NCBI RefSeq assembly: GCF_900104815.1
Contig: NZ_FNTD01000004.1
Coordinates: 992,001-1,056,000 of the forward strand
DNA: 64,000 nucleotides
Origin: Streptomyces misionensis
GTDB lineage: Bacteria; Actinomycetota; Actinomycetes; Streptomycetales; Streptomycetaceae
Direction: 5' to 3'
A program made the translations under genes and the position numbers. This document shows positions 1 through 11,908 of this stretch, in pieces. The notes beneath the pieces are model-generated. The model made no database searches and was not told the DNA's origin. It saw only the letters and a program-made list of their open reading frames with translations. Numbering within the stretch: the first letter of the stretch is position 1; every line of letters begins with the position of its first letter.

Positions 1-6
1 GGCCAT

Positions 7-22
7 ATTGGTCCGGACCATT
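7..22. promoter_or_regulatory. DasR-like palindrome
   Basis: Positions 9-20 are a perfect 12-bp palindrome, TGGTCCGGACCA. The 16-mer 7-22 matches 12 of 16 positions of the published Streptomyces DasR site (ACTGGTCTAGACCACT, quoted from memory). It lies 38 bp before the GTG start of the fibronectin-III lipoprotein, where a repressor would act. DasR binding is inference. Confidence 0.5.
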
Positions 23-59
23 GCCGGGCCGCCGTTGAGCCGACCGTGGAGGCAGAGCC

Positions 60-1034
60 GTGCGACGCGTTCCCCTTCCGCTCGTGCTGGTCTGCGGCGC
101 CCTGCTGCTGCTCGCGTCCTGCGGCTGGAGCCGGGCCGACACGGGCGACGAGGGCCGGATGCCGGGCGCCCCGACCGGGGTCACCGCGCAGGCCGGCAGC
201 GCCACCTCCGTGCACGTGATGTGGAACGCGGTGCCGGACGACTCCGGCATCCGCTCCTACGAGGTGTACCGGGGCGGCACCAAGACGGCCGAGGTGCCCG
301 GTGCGCAGCGCATGGTGGACGTCGTCAGGCTCAGGCCGTCCACCGAGTACGCCTTCACCGTGCGGGCCCGGGACAAGGCCGGACGGCTCGGGCCGCCGAG
401 CCGTCCGGTGCGGGCGCGGACGCCCGCCCGGGTCGCGGCCGACCGCTCGGCGCCGACCCGGCCCGGGGCGCCCACCGGACGGACCGACGGCAGCCGGGCG
501 GTCCGGCTGTCCTGGGGCGCCTCCCACGACGACCGGGGCGTGGTGTCGTACGACATCCAGCAGGGCGGCACACAAATCCACAGCGTCGGCGGGAACCTGA
601 CCTCCGCGGTCGTCACCGGGCTGCGCCCCGGTACCCGGTACGTGTTCACGGTGCGGGCCCGGGACGCGGCGGACAACCTCTCCCCCGCGAGCGCCCCGGT
701 CCGCCTCACCACCCCGGGCACCGACGACGGCCGGGCCACCGCGCCGACCGGCTTCACCGCCGCGACCCACCGCGCCGACGGCGCCTACTACCTGGACCTG
801 TCCTGGGATCCGCCGAGCACGGACGGGGTGATCACGCAGTACGCGATCCGGCTCGACGGCACCTCGGCCACCTCGCTGGAGTGGGGCGGCACCCCGCCGC
901 GCGGCCGGGCGCACTACAGCTTCTACCTGGGCCGCGCGGCCGGGGAGGAGCACCGGGTACGGCTGCGGGCCCGGTTGCCCGACGGCACCTGGGGCGGCTG
1001 GTCGCCGGAGCGCACCGTGACCACGGGGCGCTGA
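60..1034 (+). CDS. Fibronectin type III lipoprotein
   Basis: Predicted secreted lipoprotein of 324 residues. It starts with GTG at 60, with GGAGGCAGAGCC just upstream. Residues 1-21 form a lipoprotein signal ending in the lipobox LASC. Three fibronectin type III repeats follow (about 36-121, 135-219 and 229-324), each with the pattern W..., YEVY/YDIQ/YAIR and TEYAFTVRARD or its equivalent. No catalytic domain is present, so it is probably a binding or surface-display protein; such modules accompany chitinases and other polysaccharide hydrolases in Streptomyces. A DasR-like palindrome precedes it, which would link it to aminosugar control. A large hairpin region follows it at 1040-1125. The domain call is firm; the ligand is unknown. 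Confidence 0.88.
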   Translation: MRRVPLPLVLVCGALLLLASCGWSRADTGDEGRMPGAPTGVTAQAGSATSVHVMWNAVPDDSGIRSYEVYRGGTKTAEVPGAQRMVDVVRLRPSTEYAFTVRARDKAGRLGPPSRPVRARTPARVAADRSAPTRPGAPTGRTDGSRAVRLSWGASHDDRGVVSYDIQQGGTQIHSVGGNLTSAVVTGLRPGTRYVFTVRARDAADNLSPASAPVRLTTPGTDDGRATAPTGFTAATHRADGAYYLDLSWDPPSTDGVITQYAIRLDGTSATSLEWGGTPPRGRAHYSFYLGRAAGEEHRVRLRARLPDGTWGGWSPERTVTTGR

Positions 1035-1039
1035 CCACA

Positions 1040-1125
1040 GCCCGGCGGGGGCCGCATCCCGGGGCGCCGCGGGCGGGTCCGTGTCACCCGGCCGGATGCC
1101 GTCCGGGTGCGGGGGCCCGCCGGGC
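1040..1125 (+). terminator. Nested hairpins, likely terminator
   Basis: Outer arms GCCCGGCGGG (1040-1049) and CCCGCCGGGC (1116-1125) enclose an inner hairpin CACCCGG (1085-1091) / CCGGGTG (1103-1109). There is no U-tract, as is usual in Streptomyces. It lies directly after the lipoprotein gene and before the next gene on the same strand. Confidence 0.5.
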
Positions 1126-1216
1126 CGCGTTGGCTGCTGACCAGGCAGCACGGATGATTCCCGACCCTGGGCGGCGCATGGGACGTGCCGCCGGCCGTGC
1201 CGCCGGAGGCCAGCCA

Positions 1217-1786
1217 ATGCGCAAGTCCATATCCCTGCTCCGCTCCGGTCTCGCCCTCACGGCCACCGCCGCACTCCCGGTCGCGCTCGCGGCGCCGGCC
1301 GCAGCGGTCTCCGGCATCTCCGTCAGCACCACCGGCTCCTCCGTCTCGGTGGTCACCAGCGCGTGCACCCAGATCAACGGCAGCTGGGGCACCGCGGCGC
1401 TGCTCACCAGCAGTCAGGCCAGCTTCTCCCAGGGCCGCCAGGCGGCGCTGTCGGGCACCACCGTCAGCCAGTCCGCGGCCTGGTCCGGGGTGAGCCCGGG
1501 GACCTACACCGTGGTGGTGGTCTGCTCCAGCGGCAGTACGGCGGGCAGCCAGGCGGTGATCGTCTCCGCCGGGTCCGCACCGACGCTCTCGACCACCTCC
1601 AGGCCGTTGCCCACCCGCCCGGTTCCCGTCCAGCCGGCGCCCGCCCGGGGCGTCAACGGCGGCCTGGGCGGCGCCGTCCGCGACTACGGCCCCCTCACCC
1701 TCGGCGTCGGCGCGGCCCTGGTGGGCGCGGGCGCCGTCACCGCCGTGTGGTGCCTGCGCCGCCGCTCGAAACCGACGCGCCCCTGA
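1217..1786 (+). CDS. Small secreted cell-surface protein
   Basis: Predicted exported protein of 189 residues. The ATG at 1217 has GGAGG at 1205-1209. An N-terminal signal peptide ends near APAAAV (about residue 32). The mature part is Ser/Thr/Gly-rich with two widely spaced Cys (SACTQ and VVCSS) that could form a disulphide. A Pro-rich linker leads to a C-terminal hydrophobic segment (LTLGVGAALVGAGAVTAVW) followed by CLRRRSK, so it is probably anchored in the membrane by its C terminus and faces outward. I do not recognise a named family. The function is unknown. Confidence 0.8.
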   Translation: MRKSISLLRSGLALTATAALPVALAAPAAAVSGISVSTTGSSVSVVTSACTQINGSWGTAALLTSSQASFSQGRQAALSGTTVSQSAAWSGVSPGTYTVVVVCSSGSTAGSQAVIVSAGSAPTLSTTSRPLPTRPVPVQPAPARGVNGGLGGAVRDYGPLTLGVGAALVGAGAVTAVWCLRRRSKPTRP

Positions 1787-2089
1787 CCCCCTGCCCCGGC
1801 CCGCCGACATGGACCGGCGCCGGCCCCGCCGCCCGGATCCGGCCCTCGAACCGCAAGGACGCGAACGAGCCCGCCGGATCGACGTCCACGGGTCCGGCAC
1901 CCGCGCAGGGCGCCGGACCCGGCCGGGCGACGACGCCGCACGACCACGGCGGCCGGCACCCGGCGCCCGCGCGACCGATGGCCCCGGCGTCGTCACCGGC
2001 CGGCGCCCGTACCACCGTTCGAAACCGACGCCCCCCGCGACCGGCCGGTGCCCGCCACGCCGTCCGGCCCCGGCGCGCCCGGAAGCCGG
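1787..2089. other. Intergenic, no gene seen
   Basis: About 300 bp of G+C-rich sequence between the small secreted protein and the convergent padR gene. Open frames cross it but have neither a ribosome site nor a recognisable product. A 13-nt string, tcgaaaccgacgc, from the end of the upstream gene recurs near 2018. I see no RNA gene or clear regulatory site. Confidence 0.5.
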
Positions 2090-2644
2090 TCAGCCCGTCT
2101 CGCCGTCGTCGGACGGTCCGGGGAACTCCGCGAGGGCGTGGGACAGCCACTGCGTCCAGAAGGTCTCCAGGTCGATGCCCGCCCGCAGCACCAGGTGCCG
2201 CAGCCGGTCCTCGGGGGCGTTCCGCTCCGGTGGGAAGTCGCGGCGTTCGATCTCCTCGTACTCGGCCAACTGCCGCCGGTGCAGCTCCAGATGGCGCCGC
2301 AGGTCCGCCTCCAGACCCGCCGTGCCGACCACCGCCGCCGCGCGCAGCCGCAGCAGGAGGGTGTCCCGCAGCGGCTTGGGGTCCTGTGCGGCGGCGGTCC
2401 AGCGGGCCAGTTCGGCGCGGCCCGCGGGCAGCACCTCGTAGCTCTTCTTCTGCCCACGGGCCGGCTGCTCGGCCGGCAGCGCCCGGATGAGCCCTTCGCC
2501 CTCCAGCTTTCCCAGCTCGCGATAGATCTGCTGGTGCGTCGCGGACCAGAAGTAGCCGATCGACTTGTCGAACCGGCGGGTCAGCTCCAGTCCCGACGAC
2601 GGCTTTTCCAGCAGGGCGGTGAGGATCGCGTGCGGGAGTGACAT
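2090..2644 (-). CDS. PadR-family transcriptional regulator
   Basis: 184 residues. The N-terminal winged helix (about 1-75, starting MSLPHAILTALLEKPSSGLEL and containing THQQIYRELGKLEGEGLI) is typical of PadR proteins. The C-terminal part (about 95-175, helical, with FWTQWLSHALAE) corresponds to the Vir_AdhA_C/PadR_C dimerisation region, so this is a PadR-s1 type protein. It lies 31 bp downstream of the dienoyl-CoA reductase gene on the same strand and may be co-transcribed with it. PadR proteins usually repress efflux or detoxification genes in response to small phenolic or drug-like ligands. The target is unknown here. Confidence 0.9.
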   Translation of the reverse strand: MSLPHAILTALLEKPSSGLELTRRFDKSIGYFWSATHQQIYRELGKLEGEGLIRALPAEQPARGQKKSYEVLPAGRAELARWTAAAQDPKPLRDTLLLRLRAAAVVGTAGLEADLRRHLELHRRQLAEYEEIERRDFPPERNAPEDRLRHLVLRAGIDLETFWTQWLSHALAEFPGPSDDGETG

Positions 2645-2675
2645 GGGCTCATCCTAGGGATGCCCCGGCGGGGGC

Positions 2676-5283
<2,608 letters not shown>

Positions 5284-5392
5284 TGATCGCTCCTTTCGTG
5301 GCCGCGCTGCGGTGGCACGGGGTACCCCGTTCGCACCACGTCCATCCCCCGCCCAGCAAAACACCGCGCCCGCGCGCCCGCCACCCGCCCCC

Positions 5393-6268
5393 TCAGCCGA
5401 GGGAGAACCTGTACGTCTTGCTGTCGCTGAGCACGCAGACGCCCGGCGAGACCACGATCACCCGCAGGGTTCCGGTGCGCCGGTCGTAGTCGATGCCCTC
5501 CGCCTCGAAGGAGCCCTGGCACGCGCTGCGCAGCGGCAGCTGACGCAGCGCGGTGACGTGCCCGTCCACGTCCGCGGAGCCGCTCGGCGGTGCCGACAGG
5601 TCGATCCGCAGCAGCGGCTTGGTCATGCCGAACAGGCCCCCGTCGGGGTCGTCGGAGGAGCACAGCAGGGTCGTCGGACCGGAGAAGTCACAGCCCTGGA
5701 CGTCTCTGACCGCGTGGTCCAGACGGACCGTGGCCGCCTGCGGGAGGTTCGCCGAGGGCGAGGTGGAGGGGTTCTCGCCCGGGGTCGGGAAGACGAGCAG
5801 GCGGTCCATCGTGCCCCATTCGCCGGACAGCATCCACTGGCCGTCCGGCGAGATCGCCACCCACGAGTTGTTCATGGCCTCGCCGGGGCTCAGCGTGTGC
5901 ACGTACTCCGACCAGGCGCCGCCCGGCGCCTGCACGCGGAACATCTTCGAGTTGCCGGAGTCCCGCTGGTAGGGCTCGATGTAGTAGCCCTCGTACGACG
6001 CGTCGGGGTCGCCGACGTGGTTCCAGCCGCGCACGGAGTCGCCGAGCGGGATGGTGCCGATGCCGGTGTAGCGGTTGGGACTGTTCGCCGGGACCTCGAC
6101 CGAGGCCAGCCCCTGGCTCTCGGTCAGCGGGTCGGCGCGGTCGGAGCCGGTCTCGGTCCAGGTGCCGGCCGCCGATGCGGGCGCGGGCACGGCGAGGGAC
6201 AGGGCGGCGGCAAGGGTGACGAGTCCGGCGAGTACTCCGGGGCGGCGTAACCGGGCGGGCGCGGGCAT
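5393..6268 (-). CDS. Secreted protein of unknown function (beta-propeller-like)
   Basis: 291 residues from ATG 6268, with CCAGGAGCC upstream. A signal peptide (residues about 1-33) ends PAPASAA. The exported part begins GTWTETGSD and has repeated strand motifs such as WVAISPDGQWMLSGEWGTMDRLLVF and later DYDRRTGTLRVIVV, which resemble WD/propeller-type blades. Four Cys (GCDF, LLCSS, SACQ, GVCV) could form disulphides. No catalytic signature is evident. The gene is isolated, with a small protein gene downstream on the same strand. It may bind or hydrolyse an extracellular ligand, but that is speculation. Confidence 0.75.
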   Translation of the reverse strand: MPAPARLRRPGVLAGLVTLAAALSLAVPAPASAAGTWTETGSDRADPLTESQGLASVEVPANSPNRYTGIGTIPLGDSVRGWNHVGDPDASYEGYYIEPYQRDSGNSKMFRVQAPGGAWSEYVHTLSPGEAMNNSWVAISPDGQWMLSGEWGTMDRLLVFPTPGENPSTSPSANLPQAATVRLDHAVRDVQGCDFSGPTTLLCSSDDPDGGLFGMTKPLLRIDLSAPPSGSADVDGHVTALRQLPLRSACQGSFEAEGIDYDRRTGTLRVIVVSPGVCVLSDSKTYRFSLG

Positions 6269-6524
6269 GGCGGGCTCCTGGAAGGGCGGTGGGGCGCACT
6301 CGGACGGCGCACAGTCTGGCGTGCGCGCGATAGCCATGTACAGACCAAGTCGGCCGTCGTGACCGGGGGTGCCCCGCGCCTTCCGGCGGACGCCCGCCGC
6401 CGGGTTGAGGGATGGTGGAGGTTGACGGCGAAGGCTGCGGAGAGTCGGATGTGAGCGCGGCACGACACGGGGAACCGGCACGGGGGACGGCACGCCGTGC
6501 GGACGGGCGAAGGCGGTGCGTGGC

Positions 6525-8615
6525 ATGAGTGCAGCCGGGGCTCCGGCGACCGAGAGCGGTGAGCCCGCGCGCGGACCGGTGCCGCCGGGCGGCCTCCTCG
6601 ACATGCTCGGCGTGGCCTCGGTGGTGCTGGACGCCGCCGGCCGGATCGTGCTGTGGAGCCCGCAGGCGGAGGAGCTGTTCGGCTACACCGCGCGGGAGGC
6701 CCTCGGCCGGTACGCCGCCCGGTTGATGGTGCACGAACGGCACATGCAGCTGGTCGCCCGGCTCTTCGCCGATGTGATGACCACCGGGCAGAGCTGGGCC
6801 GGCGGCTTCCCGATCCGGCACAAGGACGGCAGCACCCGGCTGGTGGAGTTCCGCAACATGCGGCTGCTGGACGACCGCGGGGAGGTGTACGCCCTCGGGC
6901 TCGCCGCCGACCGCTCGACGGTACGGCGCCTCGAACAGGACGTGGCGCTGTCCGAGCGGATGGTGAAGCAGTCCCCGATGGGCCTCGCGGTGCTCGACAC
7001 CGAGCTGCGGTTCGTCTCCGCGAACCCGGCCCTGGAGCGGATCAGCGGACTGCCGGCCGCCGAGCACACGGGCCGCGCGCTCCGCGACGTCCTGCCGGGG
7101 CTGGACACCGGCCCGGTGGCGGACGCCGCCCACCGGGTGCTGGCGACGGGCACCCCGCTGATCGACCACGTCGTGGTGGGCCGCACGCCCGCCGACCCGG
7201 ACACGGACCACACCTGGGCGGTGTCGCTGTACCGGCTGGACGACGCCGTGGGACATGTGCTCGGCGTGGCCTGCTCGATGGTGGACATCACCGAGCAGCA
7301 CCAAGCCTCCGTGGCGGCGGAGGCGGCACGGCGCCGGCTCACGATGATCGCGGACGCCTCGGCGCGGATCGGTACGACGCTCGAACTGGATCGCACGGCC
7401 CGGGAGTTGGCCGATGTCGCGGTGCCGGAGCTGGCCGATGTGGCGGCGGTCGACCTGCTGGACGCCGTGGTGGAGGGCCGCCCCAGCACCCTCGGTCCCG
7501 CGGAGCCCGCGGTGATCCGGGCCCTCGCGCTGCGCCCGGAGGACGACTCGGACGCGGTACGGGCCGCCGATCCGCCGGGCGGGATCGCGCGGTACGCCCC
7601 CGACCGGCTGGTCACCGAGTGCGTGCGCACCGCCGAGGCGGTGCTGGTGCCGCGGGTGAAGGACGAGGACCTGCCGCGCATCGCGCGCTCACCGCGGGCG
7701 GCGGCGCTGCTGGCGCGGGCGGGCCTGCACTCGTATCTGGCGGTACCGCTGATCGCGCGCGGCGAGGTGCTGGGCGCGCTCGACCTCAAGCGCACCCGCA
7801 ACCCGCGGCCCTTCGACGGGGACGACGTGCTGCTCGCGCGGGAGCTGGCGGCCCGGGCGGCGGTGCAGATCGACAACGCCCGCTGGTACCAGAACGCCCA
7901 CAACGCCGCGCTCACCCTCCAGCGCAGTCTGCTGCCGAGCGATCCTCCGGTGACGACCGGTCTGGAGGTGGCCTCGCGCTACCAGCCGGCGGGGGTCACC
8001 AGCGAGGTGGGCGGCGACTGGTTCGACGTGATCCCGCTGGAGGGCGGCCGGACCGCGCTGGTGGTCGGCGACGTCATGGGCAGCGGCATCGACGCGGCCG
8101 CCACCATGGGCCGGCTGCGCACCGCGACGGCCACCCTGACCGCGCTCGGCCTGGACCCGGCGGTGCTGCTCGGTCATCTGGACCGGACCACCTCGGCGCT
8201 GGACCACTCCATCGCGACCTGTGTGTACGTCGTCCACGACCCGTGGCTGCGCCAGTGCCGCATCGCCAACGCGGGCCACCTGCCGCCGGCCCGCGTGCGC
8301 CCCGGCCGGCCGCCGGAGCTCCTGGACGTGCCCACCGGGGTGCCGCTGGGCGTGGGCGGGGTCGAGTTCTCCACGGTCACCGTCGACTTCGCCCCCGGCG
8401 ACGAACTGGTCCTCTACACCGACGGCCTGGTCGAGACCCGCCATCACGCCCTCGACGAACGCCTCGACCTGATGCTCTCCCTGCTGACCGACCCGGCCCG
8501 TCCCCTGGACGAGACCTGCGACGCCCTCCTGGACACCCTCCACCGCCCGGACAACCACGACGACGTCGCACTGCTCATCGCACGGGCCCGGGAACCGGAC
8601 GGGCGGCCCGAGTAG
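6525..8615 (+). CDS. PAS/GAF sensor with SpoIIE-type PP2C phosphatase
   Basis: 696 residues. ATG 6525 is preferred to GTG 6516 because GAAGG at 6509-6513 is well spaced only for the former. Order: PAS 1 (about 22-125, VVLDAAGRIVLWSPQAEELFGY), PAS 2 (about 145-250), GAF (about 265-440), then a PPM/SpoIIE phosphatase (about 455-690) with [37 protein letters not shown] and DDVALL, which carry the metal-binding Asp and Gly residues. Such proteins dephosphorylate anti-anti-sigma factors in partner-switching networks in response to signals sensed by the PAS and GAF domains. It is a close paralogue of the gene at 48797. Its 3' end overlaps the convergent methyltransferase by 41 bp. Confidence 0.93.
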   Translation: MSAAGAPATESGEPARGPVPPGGLLDMLGVASVVLDAAGRIVLWSPQAEELFGYTAREALGRYAARLMVHERHMQLVARLFADVMTTGQSWAGGFPIRHKDGSTRLVEFRNMRLLDDRGEVYALGLAADRSTVRRLEQDVALSERMVKQSPMGLAVLDTELRFVSANPALERISGLPAAEHTGRALRDVLPGLDTGPVADAAHRVLATGTPLIDHVVVGRTPADPDTDHTWAVSLYRLDDAVGHVLGVACSMVDITEQHQASVAAEAARRRLTMIADASARIGTTLELDRTARELADVAVPELADVAAVDLLDAVVEGRPSTLGPAEPAVIRALALRPEDDSDAVRAADPPGGIARYAPDRLVTECVRTAEAVLVPRVKDEDLPRIARSPRAAALLARAGLHSYLAVPLIARGEVLGALDLKRTRNPRPFDGDDVLLARELAARAAVQIDNARWYQNAHNAALTLQRSLLPSDPPVTTGLEVASRYQPAGVTSEVGGDWFDVIPLEGGRTALVVGDVMGSGIDAAATMGRLRTATATLTALGLDPAVLLGHLDRTTSALDHSIATCVYVVHDPWLRQCRIANAGHLPPARVRPGRPPELLDVPTGVPLGVGGVEFSTVTVDFAPGDELVLYTDGLVETRHHALDERLDLMLSLLTDPARPLDETCDALLDTLHRPDNHDDVALLIARAREPDGRPE

Positions 8616-9432
8616 GGCGGGGCGGACCCGGGTGCGGGTCTCCCTGCCAGGGGCGCACCCCGATCACCACGTGCGCCGACCACTCCCGTGACACCGCCAC
8701 CCGGGCGGTCAGGCCCGCCTCGGTGAAGGCGGCCAGCGCGGCCGGGGACTGGTGTTCGCTCGTCTCCGAGAGGAGGCGGCCGCCGGGGGCCAGCCAGGCG
8801 GCGGCCTCGCCGGCGACACGGCGCAGGACGTCGAGGCCGTCGGGGCCGCCGTCGAGGGCGGCCGGGGGCTCGTGGTCGCGGGCCTCGGCGGGGAGGAGGG
8901 GTATGTCGGGGGTGGGGACGTAGGGGACGTTGGCCGTCAGGAGGTCGACCCGGCCGCGCAGCGCGGTGGGCAGCGCGGCGTACAGGTCGCCCTGGTGGGC
9001 CCGGCCGCCGTAGGGGGCGAGGTTGTGCCGGGCGCAGCGCACCGCGGCCGGGTCGATGTCGGCGGCGTGCACCTCCGCCCCGTCCAGCGCGGCGGCGAGC
9101 GCGGCGCCGAGCGCGCCCGAGCCGCAGCACAGGTCCACGACGACGGCCGCGTCCGGCGCCTCGGCCAGCGCCCGGTCCACCAGGAACTCGGTACGGCGGC
9201 GGGGGACGAACACCCCGGGCGTCACGGCGACGCGCAGTCCGTGGAACTCGGCCCAGCCCAGGACGTGTTCGAGTGGCAGCCCGGCCGCGCGCCGGTCCAC
9301 CATCGAGGCCAGTTCGGCGGGGTCACGGGCGGTGGCGAGGAGCAACTCGGCCTCGTCCTCGGCGAAGACGCACCCGGCGGCGCGCAACGCGGAGACGACG
9401 GCGGCGGGGGAGAGTGCGGAGCGGGAGGGCAT
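8575..9432 (-). CDS. PrmC-related protein-glutamine methyltransferase
   Basis: 285 residues from ATG 9432. The N-terminal helical part (about 1-75) includes ERH-like LEHVLGWAEFHGLRVAVTPG and precedes a Rossmann-fold SAM domain with VVDLCCGSGALGAAL (motif I). The catalytic motif is NVPY, not the NPPY of true PrmC/HemK, which methylates the Gln of release factors. This matches the PrmC-related subfamily of unknown substrate rather than PrmC itself. Its 3' end overlaps the upstream plus-strand phosphatase gene by 41 bp. The methyltransferase fold is certain; activity on a protein glutamine is inferred. Confidence 0.88.
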   Translation of the reverse strand: MPSRSALSPAAVVSALRAAGCVFAEDEAELLLATARDPAELASMVDRRAAGLPLEHVLGWAEFHGLRVAVTPGVFVPRRRTEFLVDRALAEAPDAAVVVDLCCGSGALGAALAAALDGAEVHAADIDPAAVRCARHNLAPYGGRAHQGDLYAALPTALRGRVDLLTANVPYVPTPDIPLLPAEARDHEPPAALDGGPDGLDVLRRVAGEAAAWLAPGGRLLSETSEHQSPAALAAFTEAGLTARVAVSREWSAHVVIGVRPWQGDPHPGPPRPTRAARPVPGPVR

Positions 9433-9633
9433 GGATGCCTTTCGGGAGCGCGGAACCACAGGGCGCTCCCCGCGGTCACCGCCTCCGGCGTACCGCGCCG
9501 TCACGAGGAGAGAGCACCCCGGCTGACACAGCGGATATGGGTCTCACCTCCTCGCGTTCGGGGCCGCGGACCTCCGCGACCGGACGGTCACCATACCCCA
9601 AGGCCCACCGCCGGTCCGGGCCCGCGGACCCGA

Positions 9634-9648
9634 GTTGTACTCTGCAAC
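9634..9648. promoter_or_regulatory. MarR-type dyad before marR gene
   Basis: GTTG-N7-CAAC (GTTGTACTCTGCAAC) lies 26 bp upstream of the GTG start of the MarR gene at 9675. It resembles the dyads in the fadH promoter and suggests autoregulation. Confidence 0.5.
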
Positions 9649-9674
9649 GGGAAGTCCGGAGGAGGGAGAGGCCC

Positions 9675-10115
9675 GTGAGCAGGGCAGAGGCCGCTGTGGA
9701 GACGATCCAGCGCGAGATGACGGTCTTCGCCCGCCGGGCCCGCGCCTCGGCCGGGCGGATGCACCCCGAGCTGTCCCTGGTGTCGTACACCCTGCTGGGT
9801 CATCTGGAGGAGAGCGGCGGCTGCCGGGCCACCGACCTCGCGGCGCACTATGCCCTGGACAAGTCCACGGTGAGCCGCCAGGTGGCCGCCTTGGAGCGGG
9901 CCGGGCTGATCGAGCGCCGGCTGGACCCGGAGGACCACCGGGTCCAGGTGCTCCAGCTGACGGAGGCCGGACAGGAGATCCTCGGCCAGGTCACCCTCCG
10001 CCGCCGGGCGGCCGTCCGGGAGCGGCTGGTGGACTTTCCGGAGGAGGACCTGGTGCGGTTCGCGGCCTATCTGGAGCGCTACAACGCGGCACCGGACGAC
10101 TCCACGGACCGCTGA
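9675..10115 (+). CDS. MarR-family transcriptional regulator
   Basis: 146 residues from GTG 9675, with GGAGGGAGAGG immediately upstream. The winged helix-turn-helix lies at about 35-105: CRATDLAAHYALDKSTVSRQ is the recognition helix region, and ALERAGLIERRLDPEDHRVQVLQLTEAG is the wing typical of MarR proteins. C-terminal helices dimerise. A GTTG-N7-CAAC dyad precedes the gene. The neighbours do not reveal a ligand. The similar dyads in the fadH promoter make fadH a candidate target, but this is not shown by the sequence alone. Confidence 0.9.
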   Translation: MSRAEAAVETIQREMTVFARRARASAGRMHPELSLVSYTLLGHLEESGGCRATDLAAHYALDKSTVSRQVAALERAGLIERRLDPEDHRVQVLQLTEAGQEILGQVTLRRRAAVRERLVDFPEEDLVRFAAYLERYNAAPDDSTDR

Positions 10116-10254
10116 GGCCCCCCGCACCGGATCGGTCCACGGCACCCGCCGGGGCCCCGGCTCACCACCGGCACCGCGGACCGCGGAGGCACCGACCGCG
10201 ACCCACGGCACCACGGCACCACGGCCCGCCGGACCCCGGGCCCCTGGCCCCACC

Positions 10255-10289
10255 GGCACCCGGCACCCGGCACCCGGCACCCGGCACCC
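10255..10289. repeat. GGCACCC heptamer, five tandem copies
   Basis: Five exact GGCACCC units lie between the convergent MarR and GNAT genes, within a wider stretch rich in GGCACC and CACGGC. It is a simple-sequence repeat in non-coding DNA, probably produced by slippage. Confidence 0.85.
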
Positions 10290-10340
10290 GGCCCGCCGAA
10301 CCCCCGTTCGACTCCCCCGGCACCCGTCGCGGCCCCGGGC

Positions 10341-11069
10341 TCACCCCACCGGCACCGCCGCCCGCTCCTCTCCGAGCCGCTCGGGAGCCCGCGCCGACAG
10401 GAACGCGGTGTGCCGGCGCAGCCGGAAGCCGAGGGACTCGTAGAGCCGGATGGCGTTGGTGTTCCTGGCGCTGGTGTGCAGGAACGGGGTCTCGCCGCGT
10501 TCCCGGATGCCGTGCGCGACCGCGTGGATCAGCCGGGTCGCCAGGCCCTGGCCGCGGACGGCGGCGTCGGTGCAGACCGCGCTGATCTCGGTCCAGCCCG
10601 GCGGGTGCAGCCGCTCCCCGGCCATGGCGACCAGCGCGCCCTCGCGGCGGATACCGAGGTAGGTGCCGAGCTCGACGGTGCGCGGCAGGAACGGCCCGGG
10701 CTGGGTGCGGGCCACCAGGTCCAGCATCTCGGGCACGTCGGCCGGTCCGAGGCGGACCGCCTCCGGGTCGGGCGCGGCGGCCACCCCGTCGTCCACGAGC
10801 TGCACCCCGCCCACGTGGAAGGTGATCTCCCAGTCCTCGGGGACGTCACCGCAGTAGCCGGACAGCGGGACCTCGGCGCCGGGTCCGGCCAGCGCCGCGA
10901 GGTCCGCCCAGTCCCGGGCGTCCGGCTCGTCGGGCAGCGCCAGCCACGGGGAGACGTCGAGCGGGTAGCGCAGCACCCGGCCGCGCCGCTCGGCGAAGCG
11001 GGCGTGCGGGCCGGTGAGGGAGGCGAGGGCGGGGTTGTCGAGTGGGTGCGGGGCACCGGTCCGGCTCAC
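10341..11069 (-). CDS. GNAT-family N-acetyltransferase
   Basis: 242 residues from GTG 11069. The C-terminal half (about 130-232) is a GNAT domain with the acetyl-CoA pyrophosphate loop RGQGLATRL and the closing strand TNAIRLYESLGFRLRRHTAFL, close to the FR47-like subgroup. The N-terminal half (about 1-120), with WEITFHVGGVQLV, is less conserved and may recognise the substrate or be a degenerate GNAT repeat. The acceptor is unknown. The gene is convergent with marR and divergent from the molybdopterin gene. Confidence 0.88.
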   Translation of the reverse strand: MSRTGAPHPLDNPALASLTGPHARFAERRGRVLRYPLDVSPWLALPDEPDARDWADLAALAGPGAEVPLSGYCGDVPEDWEITFHVGGVQLVDDGVAAAPDPEAVRLGPADVPEMLDLVARTQPGPFLPRTVELGTYLGIRREGALVAMAGERLHPPGWTEISAVCTDAAVRGQGLATRLIHAVAHGIRERGETPFLHTSARNTNAIRLYESLGFRLRRHTAFLSARAPERLGEERAAVPVG

Positions 11070-11290
11070 GCGGCCACCCCGTTCCCCGTGCTGGAACCGT
11101 ACGCCTCGCGCATCCTCATCCCTCGCTTCGCTCGCCCTGGAACCGGCGCACCACGGCCGGTACTGATCGCCAAGGAGCGGGCCCGGGCCGGTATTCCCGC
11201 CTCCGGTCGGAGTTCACACGGCCGCAACGATCGGGCCCGCGCGCGAGCACCGGGCCCGTGACCTGGGACGGGGCACCCGTCGCGACAGCG

Positions 11291-11302
11291 TACGGTTGAA
11301 GT
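11291..11302 (+). promoter_or_regulatory. Leaderless -10 element
   Basis: TACGGT (11291-11296) lies 6 nt before the ATG at 11303, and there is no ribosome site between. The spacing predicts transcription starting at or next to the A of the ATG. Confidence 0.5.

Positions 11303-11900
<598 letters not shown>

Positions 11901-11908
<8 letters not shown>

Noticed and set aside
1768..2034. Partial repeat of the end of the small secreted protein gene (tcgaaaccgacgc) in the following gap.
   Set aside because: Only 13 bases match and the flanks do not align, so a decayed duplication is not supported.
10255..10289. Heptamer repeat considered as a CRISPR or protein-coding repeat.
   Set aside because: The units are only 7 bp without spacers, and no gene covers them. 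It is simple-sequence slippage.
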